Part shown: positions 56,385 to 64,000 of the stretch, one piece after another
How the letters are laid out: each line of letters opens with the position of its first letter
Position numbering within the stretch: position 1 is the stretch's first letter
Assembly (NCBI GenBank): GCA_949317995.1
Contig: OX439036.1
Location: 85,008,420-85,072,419 of the forward strand
Direction of reading: 5' to 3'
Length of the DNA: 64,000 bases
Source: Acholoe squamosa
Lineage: Eukaryota; Annelida; Polychaeta; Phyllodocida; Polynoidae
Notes under the pieces: generated by a model
What the model was told of the DNA's origin: nothing
Databases searched by the model: none
The model's input: only the letters and a program-made list of their open reading frames with translations
Position numbers and translations under genes: made by a program

Positions 56385-59300
56385 TCACTGATGGCACAGA
56401 AGCGCAATCTTCAATTTCTGCCTGTGTTTCTCTGCTTTCTTGGTATTCCATATATTGATGAAAAACTGAACAAAAAAGACAAAGTGGTCCTGTGTCATCT
56501 GGCGGGCAGGGTACTTTATGCACTGTATGAAACTGTTAAATTGCTCTGCAATTTCAGAGTTAATCTTATCAGAACCAAGAAGTCTTGAGCCGTCATACAC
56601 TTTGCTGCATTTGTGTGAATAACCATGGAAGATATCATGGGAAAATTGAACATCATTGTAGTACCCAGATTCACGGTTTAAACAATACTCTTGAAGTCCA
56701 CATGCGAAATCATAGCATATCTTCTCAGGAGGTGATTGAAGATGTGTGTAGAGAGAGACTGCTGGATCTTTTCTCCCTTCAGATCCAGGAATCATGTGGA
56801 ACCCATAGCAATGCCCGTGCAAGGGGCAAAACCAAAGGAAAAGGTAGGATGATCCCTTCTTCCCCACCTGGGGATATATTTTACTACAGTATTCATTAGT
56901 TCTAGGAGGATCATCATGGTTCTTTTGCTGTTGCTGTTGGTCGTCAACGGAGAATGTTCTAACTGATCTGAGTTTTTCTCCAGATGGGGAGAAGTAGTAG
57001 GCCCTTCCATATTTGGGAGGGTTATATGTTCCTGGTTGTGGGAGTGCTTGTTCCTGAGGGATGCATGTTCCATGCAGGTTCACTACTCGCTGGATGAGGA
57101 ACATCAGGAGCCTAGATACATCGCGATGTGGTGCTCCTAACCCATTATCAGCCGCATAAGCTGATGCGGCGAATAACTCACGCATTTCTGGTGAATATTT
57201 CCTCATGTTCTGAAGAACAGTGTTGAACAACAGATTGCCATTCTCCACTACATTGGTCTGTGTGACATGTTGAATTAGTGTCTTAAGCTCCTGTGTGTAT
57301 TTGAAGGGCAGGATGGCAGACACAGGAGAATCAGATGCCAGAATCCTGAAGAAATGGCAGAGTGCAAGCCTTTCATTTAAGGAGATATCGTTGTTGATCC
57401 TACGGAAAGACGGACGGGCAGCTGGAGGTAAACCTTTCTCTGCAAGCCTTGTCAATTCTTGAATTTCTTGCTCACTAGTTTGCTTTCCTTGGAGATAGTT
57501 GTTTGCTATCTGACATACTGCATCTCTTGCCATACGAACATCAGCGTCTCCTATGCCATCATGGTAGTACATAAAGCATCGATCATACCTACGATGTGGT
57601 GTTTCAATGATAGCATTGGTGTCAGATTGCTCTATTGGAGTTACTTGCTGGTGGCGGAATGAAATACCAATTTTGGTGCCATCGCAGGCAAGTACTTTGG
57701 GCTGGGTTAGACATATGCTGCAAGGCTTCCGGAAATCAACCTTTTGGTTAGCAGCCCAACTAAACCACCAACTTATGAAGACACTAGGTGACATAAATGC
57801 TCTGCTCTCTGCTACCGATGAGTACATCATGGTCATTGCTGAACAAAATCCTGTGAAGGATTGGCGACCATGTGTTACCATGTGAATGAAATACCACCCT
57901 ATCTCATCACCAGCACATGTCTCAGTTGTGGAGACATGTATGCATTCGCTCTTTCCTTCATCCCAGAGCTGTTCACATCTTCGAGATAAGCATAAGCGCT
58001 TGTACACAGTAATTTCTACTGGGGCATGCATTGTGTACAGTTTCATCGAGCGCATATATTCAATGATACCTTCTGGAGAGTTTTCATCTGTCCAGCCAGC
58101 TGTACACTGACATGTCTGTTCAGGTATTGGAGGAATCTTCTTTGGTCCCTTTAAACAGCCATTCACACGTGGAATGCAGTCTTCATTCCTGTCATTAAGT
58201 GCCTGTCTATCAGCTATTGCTGATCTTAGTTGTGCACAACCATGTTGAACTGAAGAATGTGTACTGCGGCACTTGTATGTATACAGTCCACTTTGTGTGT
58301 TAAAACATATGTCTGCATCAGTGACCTGTACATCAGGAATTGGGTCTGCTTCTGGTTGATCAATGCTGTCATCGACTTGATGAATGGCGTCATCGACTTG
58401 ATCATCTTCCTTGTCGTTAGGCAATGGTTCTTCTGGCTGGGCAAACTGTTTCCACTCATCAATATTTTCCCTCATAATCATTAAGTGAGGACACACCTCA
58501 CCCTTTTGAAGCCAGGTCACCTTTCTTTTGGCGCCTTTGTCAGATTTGCATCGATTTAATTGGCAAGTTATAATGTTCTTTTTTGTGCGCTCCATGTAAG
58601 TTAGATGTACAAAAGAACACATGTCACCTACAAGCACACTGAATTTTGCCGTTTTGCCAGACGGACATGGTACAAAAGGTTTACCAAGATATTCCTTTGC
58701 TGAGGAGAAGAGTTGTTGCATTGGAGTTAGAGGATCAGTCACATTGTCACATTCCTGTTTGAGGAGTCTGCAGTGGACACAAGTAATCTCACCGTCTTCT
58801 AAGCTGAGGCCTCTCATTTCAGATTCTTCCACCAGCTCCCTGTAAATGCCACACTCACATATATAGTGGGCACCAGTTTCAACAGCCATCCTCTGACAGT
58901 GGATGAACTCCATAGGCTTGAAAAGCCCTGTTGTATCGTCAATGTCATTCATCATTAGTATATCCTGAGCTGGAGTTGAATAGCGCCAGCATAGTTTGCC
59001 ATTTTGAATGAGCTGGCAGCAATAGTTGTCATACAAGGATGATCTACCTGTGCTCATGTTTGCTGCTGGGAGTTGATCTTCTTGCAGTGCTCGACGCACT
59101 GCATCAGCAGTCATTTTCCTATTTTTCTGGCGCTGTGCCCGTTCATTAACATTTACAGGATGACGAGGTTCATGGGGTTCAATTGGATCTTGAGCGTCGT
59201 CCATGGGTTGGTCTTCTTTGGGTGCTGGTTTGCAGAGTTCGCGGCAAGCATCCTGTAGAGTTGCTACCCGCTTACGAAAAGACCTTGCCCATGTGATCTT

Positions 59301-59562
59301 CCCTCTGATGGACCAGGGGCACTTGTCTAGCACAGGTAATTTGTGTGCAAACTTGAATGACTTTGGCTTGGACTTTGGGTAATTAGGGATGAGAGATATT
59401 GCATCACATTGTTCCTGCAGAGAAGCATACCCAGGAAGACGATTCTTAAGAAGATGAGCGACATCCTGTTTCTTGTATGGTGCACCATGAACTGGGTGAC
59501 TCTGGAACATTTCCTCTAATGCTGTTTTACATGGTTGCAGTGAGCCAGAAGAGTGAATATAC
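56385..59562 (-). CDS. KDZ/HMGXB3-like transposase-derived protein, one giant exon
   Basis: An open frame of about 1,058 codons. It has no usable ATG at its start, but a good acceptor (TTGTTTCTCCATTTATCCAG) sits at 59,563, so I infer the exon begins there in mid-codon and earlier exons lie upstream. Landmarks: Cys-rich YICECGIY and ITCVHCRLLKQEC, CQCTAGW, then a putative RNase H-fold core: VLACDGTKIGIS (Asp at 57,681-57,683), KICYDFACGLQEYCLNRE (Asp at 56,709-56,711) and NSEIAEQFNSF (Glu at 56,553-56,555). The YDxACG and N-E-E-x-x-N-S patterns recall KDZ transposases and the related part of vertebrate HMGXB3. A QQQQQ run is present. No inactivating stop, so either a recent element or a domesticated host gene. 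The HMG box, if any, would be upstream. Confidence 0.65.
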
Positions 59563-59739
59563 CTGGATAAATGGAGAAACAATGTTGTGTCACTTTATTA
59601 TAGAAAAGATCTGAAATTTATTTCTAGAAAAACAAGTCTTTCTTTAGAGAGGTGGACAAAGGCCCATTGAGCACAATGGAATGCAGAATATGAATACCAT
59701 TCTTACAGTTAAAGAAATTGCCTCAAATTCATCACTTAC
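59563..59739 (-). other. Intron upstream of the giant exon
   Basis: Pyrimidine-rich intron end on the minus strand. The sequence then enters minisatellite, so the preceding exon is not visible nearby. Confidence 0.4.
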
Positions 59740-62700
59740 ACTACTGTACTGTGCAAGAGGGACACCTACACACCTGTACTGTACAAGAGGGACACCTACA
59801 CACCTGTACTGTACCTGGGTTCCACCCACACACCTCTATGCTAGCTGGAGGTACACCTACTCACCTGTACCATACCTGAGGTACAACTGGACACCTGTAT
59901 TGTACCTGGGTTATACCCTTATACCTCTATGCTAGCAGGAAGTACACCTACACACCTGTACTGTACCTGAGGTACACCTACACATCTGTACCGTACCTGA
60001 GGTACACCTAGACACCTGTACCGTACCTGGGTTTAATACACTGACACACCTGTATGCTAGCTAAAGATACACCTATACACCTGTACTGTACCTGATTTAC
60101 ATCTACACACCTATACTTTACCTGAGGTACACCTACATTCCTATATGCAAGTTGGAGGTATGCCTAGACACCTGTACTGTACCTGAGGTACACCTAGACA
60201 ACTGTATTATACCCGGGTTACCCTGGCACACCTGTAAGCTATGGTGGAGGTATCCCTACATACCTGTACTGTGCCTCAGGTACACCTACACACCTGTACT
60301 GTACCTGCTTTACATCTACACAACTGTACTATAGCTAAGGTATACCTACACACCCTTACTGTACCTGAGTTACACCTGCACACCTCTATTGTACCTGGGT
60401 TACACCCACACACCTCTATGATAGCTGGAGGTCACCTACTCACCTGTACTTTAGCAGAGGGACACCTACACTCCTATACTGTACCTGCCTGAGGTACACC
60501 TATATTCCCATATGGAAGCTAGGGGTACACCTAGACACCTGTAGTGTACCTGAAGTATACCTAGACACCTGTACTGTCCCTGAGATACACCTAGACACCT
60601 GTATTGTACCTGGGTTACACTGACACACCTGTATGCTAGCTAGAGATACACCTACACACCTGTACCATAACTGATTTACATCTACACACCTGTACTGTAC
60701 CTGGGTTACACTAACAAATGTGTATGGTAGCTGGAGGTACACCTAGACAACCGTACTATAATTAAGTTATACCTACACACCTGTATTGTACCTGGGTTAC
60801 ACTAAGACATGTGTATGATAGCTGGAGGTACACCTAGACAACTGTACTATAGCTAAGGTATACCTACACACCTGTATTGTACCTGGGTTATACCAACACA
60901 CCTCTATGCTAACTGGAGGTACACCTACACACCTGTACTTTAAGAGAGGGACACCTAACCTCCTGTACTGTACCTGAGGTACACCTAGACACCTGTACTG
61001 TACCTGCGGTACACCTACACATCTGTACCGTACCTGAGGTACACCTACATTCTTATATGCAAGCTGGAGGTACCCCTAGACACCTGTAGTGTACCTGAAA
61101 TAGACCTAGACACCTGTACTGTAGCTGAGGTACACCTAGACACCTGTACCGTACCTGAGGTATACCTACACCCCTGTATTGTACCTGGATTTAAAACACT
61201 GACACACCTGTATGCTAGCTAAAGATACACCTATACACCTGTACTGTACCTGATTTACATCTACACACCTATACTTTACCTGAGGTACACCTACATTCCT
61301 ATATGCAAGTTGGAGGTATGCCTAGACACCTGTAGTGTAACTGAAAAACACCTAGACACCTGTACTGTACCTGAGGTACACCTAGACAACTGTATTATAC
61401 CCGGGTTACCCTGACACACCTGTAAGCTATGGTGGAGGTATCCCTACATACCTGTACTGTGCCTCAGGTACACCTACACACCTGTACTGTACCTGCTTTA
61501 CATCTACACAACTGTACTATAGCTAAGGTATACCTACACACCCTTACTGTACCTGAGTTACACCTGCACACCTCTATTGTACCTGGGTTACACCCACACA
61601 CCTCTATGATAGCTGGAGGTCACCTACTCACCTGTACTTTGGCAGAGGGACACCTACACTCCTATACTGTACCTGCCTGAGGTACACCTATATTCCCATA
61701 TGGAAGCTAGGGGTACACCTAGACACCTGTAGTGTACCTGAAGTATACCTAGACACCTGTACTGTCCCTGAGATACACCTAGACACCTGTATTGTACCTG
61801 GGTTACACTGACACACCTGTATGCTAGCTAGAGATACACCTTCACACCTGTACCATAACTGATTTACATCTACACACCTGTACTGTACCTGGGTTACACT
61901 AACAAATGTGTATGGTAGCTGGAGGTACACCTAGACAACCGTACTATAATTAAGTTATACCTACACACCTGTATTGTACCTGGGTTACACTAAGACATGT
62001 GTATGATAGCTGGAGGTACACCTAGACAACTGTACTATAGCTAAGGTATACCTACACACCTGTATTGTACCTGGGTTATACCAACACACCTCTATGCTAG
62101 CTGGAGGTACACCTACACACCTGTACTTTAAGAGAGGGACACCTAACCTCCTGTACTGTACCTGAGGTACACCTAGACACCTGTACTGTACCTGCGGTAC
62201 ACCTACACATCTGTACCGTACCTGAGGTACACCTACATTCTTATATGCAAGCTGGAGGTACCCCTAGACACCTGTAGTGTACCTGAAATAGACCTAGACA
62301 CCTGTACTGTAGCTGAGGTACACCTAGACACCTGTACCGTACCTGAGGTATACCTACACCCCTGTATTGTACCTGGATTTAAAACACTGACACACCTGTA
62401 TGCTAGCTAAAGATACACCTATACACCTGTACTGTACCTGATTTACATCTACACACCTATACTTTACCTGAGGTACACCTACATTCCTATATGCAAGTTG
62501 GAGGTATGCCTAGACACCTGTAGTGTAACTGAAAAACACCTAGACACCTGTACTGTACCTGAGGTACACCTAGACAAATGTATTATACCCGGGTTACCCT
62601 GACACACCTGTAAGCTATGGTGGAGGTATCCCTACATACCTGTACTGTGCCTCAGGTACACCTACACACCTGTACTGTACCTGCTTTACATCTACACAAA

Positions 62701-63722
62701 TGTACTATAGCTAAGGTATACCTACACACCCTTACTGTACCTGAGTTACACCTGCACACCTCTATTGTACCTGGGTTACACCCACACACCTCTATGATAG
62801 CTGGAGGTCACCTACTCACCTGTACTTTAGCAGAGGGACACCTACACTCCTATACTGTACCTGCCTGAGGTACACCTATATTCCTATATGGAAGCTAGGG
62901 GTACACCTAGACACCTGTAGTGTACCTGAAGTATACCTAGACACCTGTACTGTCCCTGAGATACACCTAGACACCTGTATTGTACCTGGGTTACACTGAC
63001 ACACCTGTATGCTAGCTAGAGATACACCTACACACCTGTACCATAACTGATTTACATCTACACACCTGCACTGTACCTGGGCTACACTAACAAATGTGTA
63101 TGGTACTGGAGGTACACCTAGACAACCGTACTATAATTAAGTTATACCTACACACCTGTATTGTACCTGGGTTACACTAAGACATGTGTATGATAGCTGG
63201 AGGTACACCTAGACAACTGTACTATAGCTAAGGTATACCTACACACCTGTATTGTACCTGGGTTATACCAACACACCTCTATGCTAGCTGGAGGTACACC
63301 TACACACCTGTACTTTAAGAGAGGGACACCTAACCTCCTGTACTGTACCTGAGGTACACCTAGACACCTGTACTGTACCTGCGGTACACCTACACATCTG
63401 TACCGTACCTGAGGTACACCTACATTCTTATATGCAAGCTGGAGGTACCCCTAGACACCTGCAGTGTACCTGAAATAGACCTAGACACCTGTACTGTACC
63501 TGAGGTACACCTAGACACCTGTACCGTACCTGAGGTATACCTACACCCCTGTATTGTACCTGGGTTTAATACACTGACACACCTGTATGCTAGCTAAAGA
63601 TACACCTACACACCTGTACTGTACCTGATTTACATCTACACACCTATACTTTACCTGAGGTACACCTACATTCCTATATGCAAGTTGGAGGTATGCCTGG
63701 ACACCTGTAGTGTACCTGAAAT
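59740..63722. repeat. 30-bp minisatellite in inverted orientation, 1,188-bp higher-order unit
   Basis: Units TGTACCTGAGGTACACCTAC then ACACCTGTAC are the inverse complement of the 29.8-38.4 kb family. GGTGGAGGTATCCCTACATA occurs at about 60,243; 61,431; 62,619, exactly 1,188 bp apart, with very few differences between copies. Confidence 0.95.
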
Positions 63723-63899
63723 GATTGATTGATTTGTGTTTTACAGCACTTTAGCGGCACTAAGTGGCTATCCCGTGCTTCACAGGTTGATAATTTAACA
63801 GAGGAATGTGTCAGTGCCTGCGCATATGTGCACCACACACATCCTGCGGGGATAGGAAAGAGGAGATATAGACCCTTTTAAGTGGGCTAGGGAAGCCCG
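63723..63899 (-). mobile_element. Full-length SINE (177 bp), tail A, 14-bp target duplication
   Basis: Minus orientation, flanked by AGTGTACCTGAAAT at 63,709-63,722 and 63,900-63,913. Head GGGCTTCCCTAGCCCACTTA then AAAGGGTCT, core GTGTGTGGTGCACATATGC, then tail A ending GTAAAACACAAATCAATCA. Confidence 0.88.
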
Positions 63900-64000
63900 A
63901 GTGTACCTGAAATACACCTAGACACCTGTACTGTACCTGAGGTACACCTACACACCTGTACTGTACCTGAGGTACTCCTAGAAAGTACTCAATGTCCACG
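63900..64000. repeat. Minisatellite continues to the window edge
   Basis: Three more 30-bp units. The array probably continues beyond the window. Confidence 0.8.

Noticed and set aside
59563-59582. Extending the giant exon to a start at 59,582
   Set aside because: The codon there is TTG, not ATG, and it lies inside the pyrimidine tract of a good splice acceptor. The exon start at 59,562 is preferred.

Overview
This is a eukaryotic, animal-type window. Genes are split into short exons with GT-AG introns, and most of the rest is DNA-transposon debris, SINEs, minisatellites and satellites. I see nothing bacterial or viral. The gene set (a two-SIS-domain glucokinase regulatory protein, an SGNH hydrolase, a KDZ/HMGXB3-like transposase-derived protein) and the repeat style suggest a marine invertebrate. 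I cannot name the species from sequence alone.

Layout. 1-5.3 kb holds no gene I can support, only transposon remnants. 5.77-15.80 kb (minus) holds a complete 19-exon gene of the GCKR/MurQ family, which I assembled by hand from splice signals. A tRNA-Ala-like gene lies in its intron 4, and a 1.5 kb fold-back element in intron 6 begins 8 bases inside the exon-6 donor. Just upstream on the same strand (16.24-16.83 kb) is a small AT-hook protein whose frame is broken once. 17-29 kb is rich in inverted-repeat transposons and holds a 30-bp minisatellite, with one possible first exon (25.0 kb) and one exon-like fragment (29.1-29.3 kb), both plus strand. 29.8-38.4 kb is a degenerate 30-bp minisatellite with higher-order duplications. 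39.19-39.84 kb (plus) is an intact SGNH hydrolase-like ORF with a long 3' region and two polyadenylation signals. A candidate terminal exon (minus) sits at 41.9-42.15 kb. 43.3-52.4 kb is a satellite block: about 33 copies of a 179-bp monomer with a 12-monomer higher-order repeat, then 140-bp and unrelated 179-bp arrays in mirror-image order. 54.2-56.0 kb is an 827-bp tandem duplication. 56.39-59.56 kb (minus) is one very long exon of a KDZ/HMGXB3-like protein. 59.7-64 kb repeats the 30-bp minisatellite in the opposite orientation, with a 1,188-bp higher-order unit.

The genes do not form an operon or an evident pathway. The most interesting results are the GCKR gene, which keeps MurQ-like catalytic signatures split between its two SIS halves, a SINE family with one head and two alternative tails, and the nested satellite architecture.
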